A DNA stretch of 64,000 nucleotides from an uncultured Allorhizobium sp. (GTDB lineage: Bacteria; Pseudomonadota; Alphaproteobacteria; Rhizobiales; Rhizobiaceae): positions 1,627,001 to 1,691,000 of the forward strand of contig OY288189.1 in the NCBI GenBank assembly GCA_958439205.1. Direction: 5' to 3'. Of the stretch, positions 28,407-36,580 are shown in pieces (the first letter of the stretch is position 1; each line of letters starts with the position of its first letter). The notes below the pieces were generated by a model. That model made no database searches. It was not told where the DNA came from and saw only the letters and a list, made by a program, of their open reading frames with translations. Both the position numbers and the translations under genes were made by a program.

Positions 28407-28584
28407 CGCGAGGTCTCCCGTTTTTGAGGCCGCGTTTTTGCGGCCATATGTTCCCGGCGAGAAAGTTGCCGCGAATTAACCGCATTCGCAAATTCATTCG
28501 TCAGAATGGTGGTATCGGTTTTTCCGAATGCTCTCGCTGTTCGCAGGCTTGTATAGACACGGACATCTCAAGTGCTAAGATCTG

Positions 28585-28598
28585 CGTGCGTACGCACG
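28585..28598. promoter_or_regulatory. 14-base palindrome before small membrane gene
   Basis: CGTGCGTACGCACG is a perfect palindrome ending nine bases before the ATG at 28608. It could be an operator or chance; the region is AT-rich otherwise, which makes a GC-rich palindrome stand out. Confidence 0.3.
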
Positions 28599-28607
28599 GT
28601 GCTCAGA

Positions 28608-28961
28608 ATGATATATTCTCTGTTGGTTTTCATTCTCGCATCCTTCTTCGTCGAAGGCAGTGTCTACACCATAATCCCGCTAGGAATTTTGAATTTCTCG
28701 ATTGCATTTCTAGTGTCGGTTTTTGTTGTCATTTTTCGTTTTAATTTATGCGCCAGCTATATATTGTATTTCTCGTCATTTTTTGCGTTCTATGCTGTAA
28801 TCTTTATTGCTTCTGACTTCATAGCTATGAAGTGGAGAGGCGTAGTTATTTTGGATGGCGGGGCATTAACCCAGAATGGTTGGATGTACGTTTTCGTTTT
28901 AGCGATGTTGTTCGCTGCAGTTCCCACACTCCTCTTTCCTGCTGAGCCGAAAAGACGATGA
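28608..28961 (+). CDS. Small polytopic membrane protein in AT-rich patch
   Basis: I do not recognise this 117-residue protein. It has three or four hydrophobic segments, about residues 2-15, 22-42, 46-67 and 88-107, and a basic end (PAEPKRR). Base composition from about 28450 to 28980 is clearly more AT-rich than its neighbours, with many TTT, ATT and AAT codons, suggesting acquisition by transfer. The start could be 28572 or 28608; neither has a good ribosome site. It lies between the polyamine operon and the LysR gene and shows no link to either. Confidence 0.5.
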   Translation: MIYSLLVFILASFFVEGSVYTIIPLGILNFSIAFLVSVFVVIFRFNLCASYILYFSSFFAFYAVIFIASDFIAMKWRGVVILDGGALTQNGWMYVFVLAMLFAAVPTLLFPAEPKRR

Positions 28962-28999
28962 GCTAGGCAATATTGTCTGTCAGCGACTGAACGCTGTGC

Positions 29000-29908
29000 T
29001 CACCTCACCCGCCCACTGCGGCTCGCCTCAGCAATCCCGACAAAATCCCGTGCCGCCTGCGGCAGGCTAGAGCCCTTGCGCCAGACCATGCCGACCTGCA
29101 CCACCGGAAGCGCACCTGACACATCGCGGCTTTCGATGCGGTCGCCTTCCAGCGACCAGGGGCGGTAGACGAGATCGGGCAGGAGCGCCACGCCGGCGCC
29201 GGTCGCGACCAGGCTGCGGACCGCTTCGACCGAACGGGTGCGGAAGGCGACATGCGGGCGAGCGCCGAGGGCCGACAAGAGTTTGCCGGTGTTCTCCTCG
29301 ATTTCGTCCACCGTCAGCATGATCAGCGGTTCCTTGGTGATGTCGGCAATCGAGATGATATCGGCCGAGACCAGCGGATGGCCGATGGGCAGCCAGAGGC
29401 GATAGGGCGAGGTTTCCAGGATCTCGGCCTGCAGCGCCATGCGGTCGCGCAGGTTGGAGATGACCATGACGGCGACATCCAGTTCGCCGCCGATCAGCAG
29501 GTGTTCGAGATAGGAGCCGTTGTCCTCGATCGCCGAGACTTCGACGCCCGGACAGGCCCGGCGATAGCGGGCCAGCAGGTCCGACAGCACGTAGCCGGCG
29601 ACGAGCGAGGTGACACCGATGTTGAGCGTGCCGCCGGTGCTGTTCTGGGTTTCGGTGAAGACGTTGCGGGCGTCCGAGACGTCGGCCAGGATCTTCGTCG
29701 CATGGCGGAGAAACTGGTGGCCGTTATAGGTGATGGTCAGGCCGCGCGGGTGGCGCTCGAAGAGTTCGACGCCGAGATCGCCCTCGAGTTCCTTGATCGC
29801 TTCGGTCACTGAAGACTGGGAAATCGAGAGGTTCTGGGCGGCGCGCGTGACCGATCCCTGTTCGGCGACGGCGACGAAATACTGCAACTGACGGAGGGTG
29901 AAGGCCAT
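29000..29908 (-). CDS. LysR-family transcriptional regulator
   Basis: The 302-residue protein has the LysR winged helix at about residues 1-60 (LRQLQYFVAVAEQGSVTRAA, then LSISQSSVTEAIKELEGDLG) and a two-lobe effector domain beginning near residue 88. The ATG at 29908 (MAFTLRQLQ) is preferred over 29923. It is divergent from the DMT exporter gene at 30092, the classic layout for a LysR regulator and its target, so the exporter is the likely target. The polyamine operon downstream is a less likely one. Confidence 0.9.
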   Translation of the reverse strand: MAFTLRQLQYFVAVAEQGSVTRAAQNLSISQSSVTEAIKELEGDLGVELFERHPRGLTITYNGHQFLRHATKILADVSDARNVFTETQNSTGGTLNIGVTSLVAGYVLSDLLARYRRACPGVEVSAIEDNGSYLEHLLIGGELDVAVMVISNLRDRMALQAEILETSPYRLWLPIGHPLVSADIISIADITKEPLIMLTVDEIEENTGKLLSALGARPHVAFRTRSVEAVRSLVATGAGVALLPDLVYRPWSLEGDRIESRDVSGALPVVQVGMVWRKGSSLPQAARDFVGIAEASRSGRVR

Positions 29909-30091
29909 GGCTCTTTCAAGCATGGCGCCCGCCGTGAGGCAAGGCGCTCGTCATGACAGGCAATGGGTTGTCAGGTTGCAGGGCAGGTTTGCAAAACTGC
30001 ACTGGTCAAGACCCGCTCAGGGTGTAGGATCGATACGCCCGCGCCGTTGGTTCGTCCACGGATCCCTCCTCGTGCAAAGCTCCCATTGCCC

Positions 30092-30988
30092 ATGAAATCG
30101 ACGCCGCTCGGCTATATCTTCACCTTCCTCGCCTTTTCCGTCTTTGCAATCCAGGACGGCCTTTCCAAGCATCTCGGCGAAACCCACTCGCCGGTGCAGG
30201 TGGCCATGGTGCGCTACTGGGCCTTCGTCGCATTCGCGCTGTTTCTGGCGATGCGGTCGTCCGGTGGCCTGAGCGTCGCGGTCAACACGAAGCGGCCGTT
30301 TCTGCAAATCCTCAGGGGCCTCATTCTCTTCTTGCAGATCCTGATCTCGATCGTGGCCTTCACGCAGGTGGGGCTTGCCCAGAGCCAGGCGATCTTCGCA
30401 GCCGGGCCGATTTTCGTCGCGCTCCTCTCCATGCCAATCCTTGGCGAAAAGGTTGGCTGGCGGCGCTGGACGGCGATCCTCTTCGGCCTCGTCGGTGTGG
30501 TTATCATGCTGGCACCCAGCGGCGACGGCTTCAATTCCTATATCTGGCTGCCGCTCATCTGTGCTGTGCTCGGCGCGATCTACGGGATCGCCACGCGTCT
30601 CGTCAGCCGCGACGACCAGCCATCGACCAGCTTCTTCTATCTGGCGATCGTCGGCTTCATCGGCTCGAACCTGCTCGGTCCCTTCTTCTGGACACCGTTC
30701 ACGCCTGTTGGATGGGGCCTGATGATCGGCCTCTGCTGCACCGGCATCGTCGGTCATCTGGCGCTGATCAAGGCCTATGAAAACCTCGACGCCGTGATCG
30801 TCCAGCCGATTTCCTACTGGCAGCTGGTGCTGGGCGCGATGATTGCTGTCACCGTGTTCGGCGAGGTGTTGCGCTGGAATACGGTGGTCGGTGCCGTCAT
30901 CGTTGTCGGTGCGGGTCTCTTCACCGTCTGGCGGGAATGGGTGGTGTCGCGTCGGACCAAGCGTGCCGAGGAAGAGGCGCGGGTCTAA
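30092..30988 (+). CDS. DMT superfamily (EamA) transporter
   Basis: The 298-residue inner-membrane protein has about ten hydrophobic helices in two EamA halves. The first starts at MKSTPLGYIFTFLAFSVFAI and the second near residue 150 (YIWLPLICAVLGAIYGIA). Members export metabolites or amino acids. The ATG at 30092 begins a clean EamA start; the open frame upstream is not protein-like. Its last four bases overlap the end of the convergent ArsA-type gene. The divergent LysR gene is its probable regulator. Confidence 0.85.
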   Translation: MKSTPLGYIFTFLAFSVFAIQDGLSKHLGETHSPVQVAMVRYWAFVAFALFLAMRSSGGLSVAVNTKRPFLQILRGLILFLQILISIVAFTQVGLAQSQAIFAAGPIFVALLSMPILGEKVGWRRWTAILFGLVGVVIMLAPSGDGFNSYIWLPLICAVLGAIYGIATRLVSRDDQPSTSFFYLAIVGFIGSNLLGPFFWTPFTPVGWGLMIGLCCTGIVGHLALIKAYENLDAVIVQPISYWQLVLGAMIAVTVFGEVLRWNTVVGAVIVVGAGLFTVWREWVVSRRTKRAEEEARV

Positions 30989-32772
30989 CGCGCTACGGAG
31001 GTGTCATTCCTCTCAGCGATCTCTTTCAGTTCTTCCAGCCCCACGGGTGCGACATGGCGGAAGTCCAGGCCATAGACACGGCTTGCGCAGTCGCGTTTCA
31101 CCCTTTCGATCTGCACCTTTTCGCCCCGGATGCGGGCGCGCAGGAGCGGATCGCGCGTGCCTGTGATGGCCATCGACTTGTTGACCACCCAGCCATAGGG
31201 CGCGATGCCGGCGCGGCGCAGGTCGTCCTGCAGGGCGGATGCTTCAGAGACCGGTGTCGTCTCCGGTAGGGTGACCAGCAGGACGCGCGTATAGGCGGGG
31301 TTCTGCAGACGCATCAGCGGGGTCACCATGCGGCCGGGAGCGTTGTCGTCCATGTGGCGGGTCATCTGCCGGTGATAGGCGCCAGTCGCATCGAGCAGCA
31401 GCAGCGTGTGGCCTGTCGGGGCCGTGTCGATGACGACGAAGCTCGATCGGGCTTCGCCGACGACACGGGAGAAGGCGTGGAAGACGGCGACTTCTTCGGT
31501 GCAGGGCGAGGCAAGATCCTCGCGCAGCAGGGCCTGGCCGGCATCGTCGAGATCCCGGCCCTTGGTCGACATGATCTTGTCGATGTAGCGGGTCGTCTCG
31601 GCCTCTGGGTCGATGCGGTCGACCGTCAGGCCGGGCATGGCGGCGGCACCGACGACGAAGGTCAGATGGGCCGCCGGGTCTGTCGTGGTGAGGTGGACCG
31701 TATGGCCGCGTGCGGCGAGCCCGACGGCGACGGCTGCCGCGACCGTGGTTCTACCGACGCCGCCCTTGCCCATGACCATGACAAGGCCCTTGCCGCTTGC
31801 CGCGATTTCGTCGACCAGCGTCGATAAACGCGGGAGGTCTGGGCTTTCGAAGGTGTCGTCTGCGGTATCTGCAGGAGGCGGGAGTGCTGTATCGGACAGC
31901 AGTCCGCGAAGTGCGGTAAGCCCCACCATGTCGAAGGGTTTAAGCGCAACCTCGTCGCGAGGCAGCGATGCCAGTGCGGTTGGCAGGTCAGTCAGCGCCT
32001 TCGTCTGTTCGGCCGCGAAGGCGCTCGCCACCGGGTCGTTCGGGTCCGTCGGCGTGAAGCGGCCGTTGACCGCGAGCATCTGGTTGGAGAGGCCGAGTTC
32101 GGAGAGTTCTCCGGCCGTTCTGGCGGCTTCGCGGATCGCGCCGCGATCGGCGCGTGTCACCAGCACGATTGTCGTCCGGGCGGGATCGCCGAGGCATTCC
32201 AGCGCCGTGCGGAATCGGTCTTCCTGCATTTTCAGCCCGGAATGCGGACCAAGGCAGGAGGCGCCGCGTTCGTTGGCCTCCAGGAAGCCGGTCCAGGCCT
32301 TGGGCAGGCTGAGCAGCCGCAGGGTATGGCCGGTCGGGGCTGTGTCGAAGATTATGTGGTCGAAGCGTGGATTGTCATCGGCCAGCAGGCCGACGAATTC
32401 GTCGAAGGCGGCAATCTCGGTGGTGCAGGCGCCTGACAGTTGTTCGCGCACGGTGGCGCGATCCTTGTCGGTCACATCAGGTGCCATCTGGTCGAGGACG
32501 CGTTGGCGATAGTCTTCTGCTGCGCTCTCGGGGTCGATGTTCATGGCGGACAGGCCTGGCACGCCCGGCACAGGTGTCGGGTTGCTGCCGAGGGGCAGCC
32601 CCAGCATTTCGTCGAGATTGGAGGCGGGATCGGTGCTGACGAGCAGGATCTTCAGGCCCTGGTCGGCGAGCGCGATGGCCGTCGCGCAACTGAGCGAGGT
32701 CTTGCCGACGCCACCCTTGCCGGTGAAGAACAGGTGGCGGGTGGGATTTTGAAGAAGCTTCATCGTCGACAT
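30985..32772 (-). CDS. arsA: ArsA-type two-domain ATPase
   Basis: The 595-residue cytoplasmic ATPase has two homologous halves, as in ArsA of the arsenite pump. P-loops are GKGGVGKT (residues 18-25) and GKGGVGRT (336-343), and each half has the DTAPTGHTLRLL or DTAPTGHTLLLL signature. The three metalloid-binding cysteines of ArsA have visible counterparts: C117 (SGACTTE), C174 (GASCLG) and C425 (ASPCTEE). No arsB, arsD, arsR or arsC gene lies nearby. The binding cysteines favour a role in arsenite or antimonite export with a pump encoded elsewhere; a tail-anchored-protein or other role is possible. Confidence 0.85.
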   Translation of the reverse strand: MSTMKLLQNPTRHLFFTGKGGVGKTSLSCATAIALADQGLKILLVSTDPASNLDEMLGLPLGSNPTPVPGVPGLSAMNIDPESAAEDYRQRVLDQMAPDVTDKDRATVREQLSGACTTEIAAFDEFVGLLADDNPRFDHIIFDTAPTGHTLRLLSLPKAWTGFLEANERGASCLGPHSGLKMQEDRFRTALECLGDPARTTIVLVTRADRGAIREAARTAGELSELGLSNQMLAVNGRFTPTDPNDPVASAFAAEQTKALTDLPTALASLPRDEVALKPFDMVGLTALRGLLSDTALPPPADTADDTFESPDLPRLSTLVDEIAASGKGLVMVMGKGGVGRTTVAAAVAVGLAARGHTVHLTTTDPAAHLTFVVGAAAMPGLTVDRIDPEAETTRYIDKIMSTKGRDLDDAGQALLREDLASPCTEEVAVFHAFSRVVGEARSSFVVIDTAPTGHTLLLLDATGAYHRQMTRHMDDNAPGRMVTPLMRLQNPAYTRVLLVTLPETTPVSEASALQDDLRRAGIAPYGWVVNKSMAITGTRDPLLRARIRGEKVQIERVKRDCASRVYGLDFRHVAPVGLEELKEIAERNDTSVAR

Positions 32773-32854
32773 GGGCGTCCATCCTCGCGTTGATGAGGTG
32801 ACCCTAGACCGGTCTTGCCCTTGCAGACTTGATCCATGCCAAGTGGCAGCGTGA

Positions 32855-33712
32855 TCAGACGTCTTCTGCTGCGGCGATGCGGTTGACGCTGCGGGCCTGC
32901 CAAAGCGTGCGGAAGAAGGCGAGGATGAAGATGCCGCTCATGATCAAGACGATTGTCGGGGCGGGGGCACTGTCGATGAAGAAGCTCAGATAGATGCCCG
33001 CGAGCGAGGACGAGGCCGCAACGATCACTGCCGTCACCAGCATCGTTGCGTAGCGCTTGGTGAGCAGGAAGGCGATGGCGCCGGGGGCGACGAGCATGGC
33101 AACCGAGAGGATGATGCCGACGGCCTTCAGGGCGCCGACGACGACGAGCGAGAGCACGGCGAGTTGGCCGTAGTGCAGCAGGCGCACCGAAAGGCCGATG
33201 GCGCGGGCGTGCTGTGGATCGAAGGCATGGGCCAGAAGGTCCTTGCGCAAGACAACCAGGAATGCGGTGGCGAAGAGGGCGATCAGGCCGGTCTCGATGA
33301 GATCCGAGGGCAGCAGGCCCAGCATGTCGCCGAAGAGGATGTGGTCAAGGTGAACGGAGCTCTGGACCTGGACATAGAGGACCAGGCCGAGGCCGAACAT
33401 GCCGGAAAAGACGATGCCGAGCACCGTGTCTTCCTTGATGCGGCTGTTCTCCTTGATGAAGCCGGTCAGAAGCGCACAGACGAGACCGGCGATGAAGGCG
33501 CCGATCGCGAGCGGAATGCCGGCGATATAGGCGATGACGACGCCGGGGAGAACGGCATGGGAGACGGCGTCGCCCATCAGAGACCAGCCCTTCAACACCA
33601 GGAGGCAGGAGAGGAGCGCCATGGGGATGGCGATCATCAGCGTCACCATGAAGGCTGACTGCATGAAGGGCAGCTGGAAGGGCAGGAGCGCGAGTTCGAG
33701 GGTTTCGCTCAT
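32855..33712 (-). CDS. sitD: Mn/Fe ABC transporter permease SitD
   Basis: The 285-residue permease of the ABC-3 family has about eight hydrophobic segments and LLVLKGWSLMGDAVSHAVLP, typical of SitD/MntD. The start at 33712 overlaps the sitC stop in an ATGA, indicating coupling. The frame is open far upstream, but that part lies inside sitC. It is the last gene of sitABCD, which imports manganese and, at lower affinity, ferrous iron. Confidence 0.92.
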   Translation of the reverse strand: MSETLELALLPFQLPFMQSAFMVTLMIAIPMALLSCLLVLKGWSLMGDAVSHAVLPGVVIAYIAGIPLAIGAFIAGLVCALLTGFIKENSRIKEDTVLGIVFSGMFGLGLVLYVQVQSSVHLDHILFGDMLGLLPSDLIETGLIALFATAFLVVLRKDLLAHAFDPQHARAIGLSVRLLHYGQLAVLSLVVVGALKAVGIILSVAMLVAPGAIAFLLTKRYATMLVTAVIVAASSSLAGIYLSFFIDSAPAPTIVLIMSGIFILAFFRTLWQARSVNRIAAAEDV

Positions 33713-34617
33713 GCGGGGCGCTCCTCGGGCAGGCGGTGCGGTTCTGCCGTCCCTGCGGAAGGCATAGGCTCCAGCGCTTCGCGTGCGCGGCTGCGGGCGG
33801 CGAGCAAGCCGTGCTTCGGGGCGAAGAGGAAGGCTGCGAGGAAGATCAGGGTCTGCAGGACGACGATGATGCCGCCGGTCGCGCCGTCGAGGAAATAGCT
33901 CGCATAGGCGCCGATAAAGCTGGTGCCGGCACCGATGGCGAGCGCCATGAGGATCAGGCGCTGGAAGCGGTCGGTCAAGAGATAGGCCGTGGCGCCCGGC
34001 GTGACGACCATGGCGATGACGAGGAAGGCGCCGACGGTCTGCATGGCGGCAACGGTGGAGGCCGCAAGCAGGGTGAAGAAGATCACCTTCAGGCGTTCGG
34101 GTTTCAGGCCGATCGATCGGGCGTGGTTCTCGTCGAAGAAGGTGACCATCAGGTCCTTCCACTTCAGCGTCAGCACGAGGAGGCTTACGCCGCCGATCAG
34201 CACGAGCTGCAGCGTATCGGCCGGCGTGATCGCGAGGATGTTGCCGAGCACGATGGTCTTGATGTCGATCGAGACGGGGGAGATCGAGACCATAAACAGG
34301 CCGAGGCCGAAGAAGGAGGTAAAGATCAGGCCGATGATCGCGTCTTCCTTCAGCTTGGTCCGCTGGTTGAGAAAGAGGATGGCAAGCGCTGCGAGCCCGC
34401 CGGACATAAACGCGCCAAAAGCAAAGGGAAGGCCGAGCATATAGGCACCGGCAACGCCCGGCACGATGGCATGAGAGAGCGCATCGCCGATCAGCGACCA
34501 GCCCTTCAACATCAGATAGGCGGAGAGAAAGCCGCAGACGCCGCCGACCAATGCGCTCACCAGGATGGCGTTGCGCATGTAATCATAGGTGAAGGGCTCA
34601 ACCAGGGTCGCGAGCAT
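33709..34617 (-). CDS. sitC: Mn/Fe ABC transporter permease SitC
   Basis: The 302-residue ABC-3 permease has [20 protein letters not shown], the sister motif to SitD, and eight or so membrane segments. The C-terminal tail is charged ([14 protein letters not shown]). GGGAG lies five bases before the ATG at 34617, giving a 20-base overlap with sitB; an in-frame ATG at 34653 is less likely. It probably pairs with SitD in the membrane. Confidence 0.92.
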   Translation of the reverse strand: MLATLVEPFTYDYMRNAILVSALVGGVCGFLSAYLMLKGWSLIGDALSHAIVPGVAGAYMLGLPFAFGAFMSGGLAALAILFLNQRTKLKEDAIIGLIFTSFFGLGLFMVSISPVSIDIKTIVLGNILAITPADTLQLVLIGGVSLLVLTLKWKDLMVTFFDENHARSIGLKPERLKVIFFTLLAASTVAAMQTVGAFLVIAMVVTPGATAYLLTDRFQRLILMALAIGAGTSFIGAYASYFLDGATGGIIVVLQTLIFLAAFLFAPKHGLLAARSRAREALEPMPSAGTAEPHRLPEERPA

Positions 34618-35485
34618 CGGCGGCTCCCGGTTTCGGCGTGCCATAAATGACAAAGGGGCGTTCGTCGTCGGTTATGACGGTGACTTCGCGGCCGTCATCG
34701 TCATCATGCAGGTCGCGGCCGGCGAGCACAAAGTGGCGCAGCGCGCCGCCGAAGGCGGTTTTCAGGTTCGCCTCGGTGAAGGTGTCCTCGGTCTTGCCCG
34801 AGGCTATCACCGTGCCCTTGACGAAGATGGTGCGGTCGCAGAAGTCGGGCACGCTGCCGAGATTATGGGTCGAAACCAGCATGACGCGGCCTTCCGCGCG
34901 CAGATCCTTCATCAGGCCGATGATCTGCTCCTCGGTGGTGACATCGACGCCGGTGAAGGGTTCGTCAAGCAGGATCACCTGACCCTCCTGCGCCAGTGCG
35001 CGAGCCAGGAAGACGCGCTTGCGCTGGCCGCCTGAGAGTTCACCGATCTGGCGCTTGCGGTAATCGCCCATGCCGACGCGGGCGAGCGCTTCGTCAACCA
35101 GCTGGTGATCGCGCTTCGAGGGGATGCGCAGGAAGTTCATGTGGCCGTAGCGGCCCATCATCACCACGTCTTCGACGAGGACGGGGAAGTTCCAGTCGAC
35201 TTCTTCGGCCTGAGGGACGTAGGCGACGAGGTTTTCGCGAAGCGCCTGCTTGACGCTCATGCCGAGCACGCGGATCTCGCCTGAGGCCACCGGCACGAAG
35301 CCCATGATCGCCTTGAAGAGGGTGGACTTGCCGGCGCCGTTGACGCCGACAAGCGCCGTGATGGTTCCGGGTGGGATGGCGAAACTCGCATGGCGCAAGG
35401 CCGTATGGCCGTTGCGATAGGTGACCGTCACATCCTCTGCGGCGATCCCTTCGCGATTGCGTCTTGCGCCCGATCCCATGATCAT
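34598..35485 (-). CDS. sitB: Mn/Fe ABC transporter ATPase SitB
   Basis: The 295-residue ATPase has Walker [10 protein letters not shown], signature [15 protein letters not shown] and Walker [13 protein letters not shown], with the metal-transporter [18 protein letters not shown] segment. A 50-residue C-terminal tail contains [16 protein letters not shown], which could bind metal but is also just acidic. Its start overlaps the sitA stop in an ATGA. It energises SitC and SitD. Confidence 0.92.
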   Translation of the reverse strand: MIMGSGARRNREGIAAEDVTVTYRNGHTALRHASFAIPPGTITALVGVNGAGKSTLFKAIMGFVPVASGEIRVLGMSVKQALRENLVAYVPQAEEVDWNFPVLVEDVVMMGRYGHMNFLRIPSKRDHQLVDEALARVGMGDYRKRQIGELSGGQRKRVFLARALAQEGQVILLDEPFTGVDVTTEEQIIGLMKDLRAEGRVMLVSTHNLGSVPDFCDRTIFVKGTVIASGKTEDTFTEANLKTAFGGALRHFVLAGRDLHDDDDGREVTVITDDERPFVIYGTPKPGAADARDPG

Positions 35486-36369
35486 CCGGCAAATCCCTTC
35501 ACGATGGTCGATACCGTCACCTTCAAGAGATCCAGATAGGTCGGGACCGGGCCGTCAGGCTCGCTGAGGGAGTCCACATAAAGGATGCCCCCGTAGCGTG
35601 CCCCGGTTTCCGCGGCGACTTGACTGGCCGGCTTGTCGGAGACAGTGCTCTCAGAGAATACGACGGGGATCTTGTTTTCGATCACCTGGTCAACGACCGC
35701 CTTGACCTGCTGGGGCGTGCCCTGGCTGTCGGCGTTGATCGGCCACAGGTAGAGTTCCTTCATGCCGAGATCGCGGGCGAGGTAGGAGAAGGCACCTTCG
35801 CTCGTCACCAGGAAGCGCTCGTTTTCCGGGATCTTGGCGATTTCCGCCCTCATCGGCTCGATCTCGGCGCTGATCTTCTGCGAATAGGTCCTGGCATTGG
35901 CCTCGTAGATCGCGGCGTTTGCGGGGTCGAGATCGGTAAGGGCCTTGCGGATGTTTTCGACATAGATGAGCGCATTTTGCGGCGACATCCAGGCATGCGG
36001 GTTCGGCTTGCCATCATAGGCGCCGCCGGCAATGCCGATCGGCTCGATACCATCGCTGACGGTGACGGTGGGCACGTCGCCGAGATTGGCGAGAAATTTC
36101 TCGAACCATGCTTCGAGATTAAGGCCATTGCGCAGAACCAGATTGGCGTCGCGGGCCTTGAGGATGTCGCGCGGTGTGGGCTGGTAGCCGTGAATTTCGG
36201 CGCCGGGCTTGGTGATGCTTTCGACGGTTGCGGCATCGCCTGCAACATTCTGGGCGATATCGGCAATCACGGTGAAAGTCGTGACGACCTTCAGCTTGTC
36301 GTCGGCAAAGGCTGTCCCTGGCAGCAGGAGCGCCAGGGCGAAAAGACGGCAGGCAAGCTTTGAGACCAT
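35482..36369 (-). CDS. sitA: Mn/Fe ABC transporter binding protein SitA
   Basis: The 295-residue periplasmic protein has a signal peptide ([20 protein letters not shown], cleavage about AFA before DDK). Metal ligands expected for Mn-binding cluster A-I proteins are visible: H60 (AEIHGYQP), H125 (NPHAWMSP), E191 (VTSEGAF) and D266 (YVDSLSE). It leads the sitABCD operon. A perfect Mur/Fur-like palindrome lies 67 bases upstream, so repression by Mur or Fur with manganese is expected. Confidence 0.93.
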   Translation of the reverse strand: MVSKLACRLFALALLLPGTAFADDKLKVVTTFTVIADIAQNVAGDAATVESITKPGAEIHGYQPTPRDILKARDANLVLRNGLNLEAWFEKFLANLGDVPTVTVSDGIEPIGIAGGAYDGKPNPHAWMSPQNALIYVENIRKALTDLDPANAAIYEANARTYSQKISAEIEPMRAEIAKIPENERFLVTSEGAFSYLARDLGMKELYLWPINADSQGTPQQVKAVVDQVIENKIPVVFSESTVSDKPASQVAAETGARYGGILYVDSLSEPDGPVPTYLDLLKVTVSTIVKGFAG

Positions 36370-36385
36370 GGTCTATTCCTGTTCT

Positions 36386-36403
36386 TGCAAGTCATTCTCA
36401 TTA
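36386..36403. promoter_or_regulatory. Second possible Fur/Mur site before sitA
   Basis: Read on the minus strand the segment is TAATGAGAATGACTTGCA, which resembles Fur-type boxes (AATGAGAAT followed by a TTGCA half). It is only half symmetric and lies about 17 bases before the sitA start. Confidence 0.4.
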
Positions 36404-36435
36404 AAACCTATCGCGCTTCGCGCTGATGTCAACGC

Positions 36436-36456
36436 TTTTGCAAATCATTTGCAAAA
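36436..36456. promoter_or_regulatory. Perfect Mur/Fur-type palindrome before sitA
   Basis: Arms TTTTGCAAAT and ATTTGCAAAA flank one central C, a perfect 21-base palindrome. TGCAAAT-type palindromes are the known binding sites of the manganese-responsive regulator Mur in rhizobia. It lies 67 bases before sitA and 125 bases before the divergent histidine-rich gene, so it could serve both. Confidence 0.75.
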
Positions 36457-36580
36457 AGCTTTCCGTGATCTGTGCCGGAACTGGAAAGCCGGGGTTAAAG
36501 GTTCCGCAAGGAGAAGGGGGCTATGGTCGACCTCAGTATTGCGTAAACAGTCGGGACGGTGTCATGGCGGAGTTCCAAGC

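Noticed and set aside
32855..34162. A single 435-residue protein covering sitD plus upstream residues
   Set aside because: The first 150 residues are out-of-frame translation of sitC; sitD starts at 33712 in an ATGA overlap.
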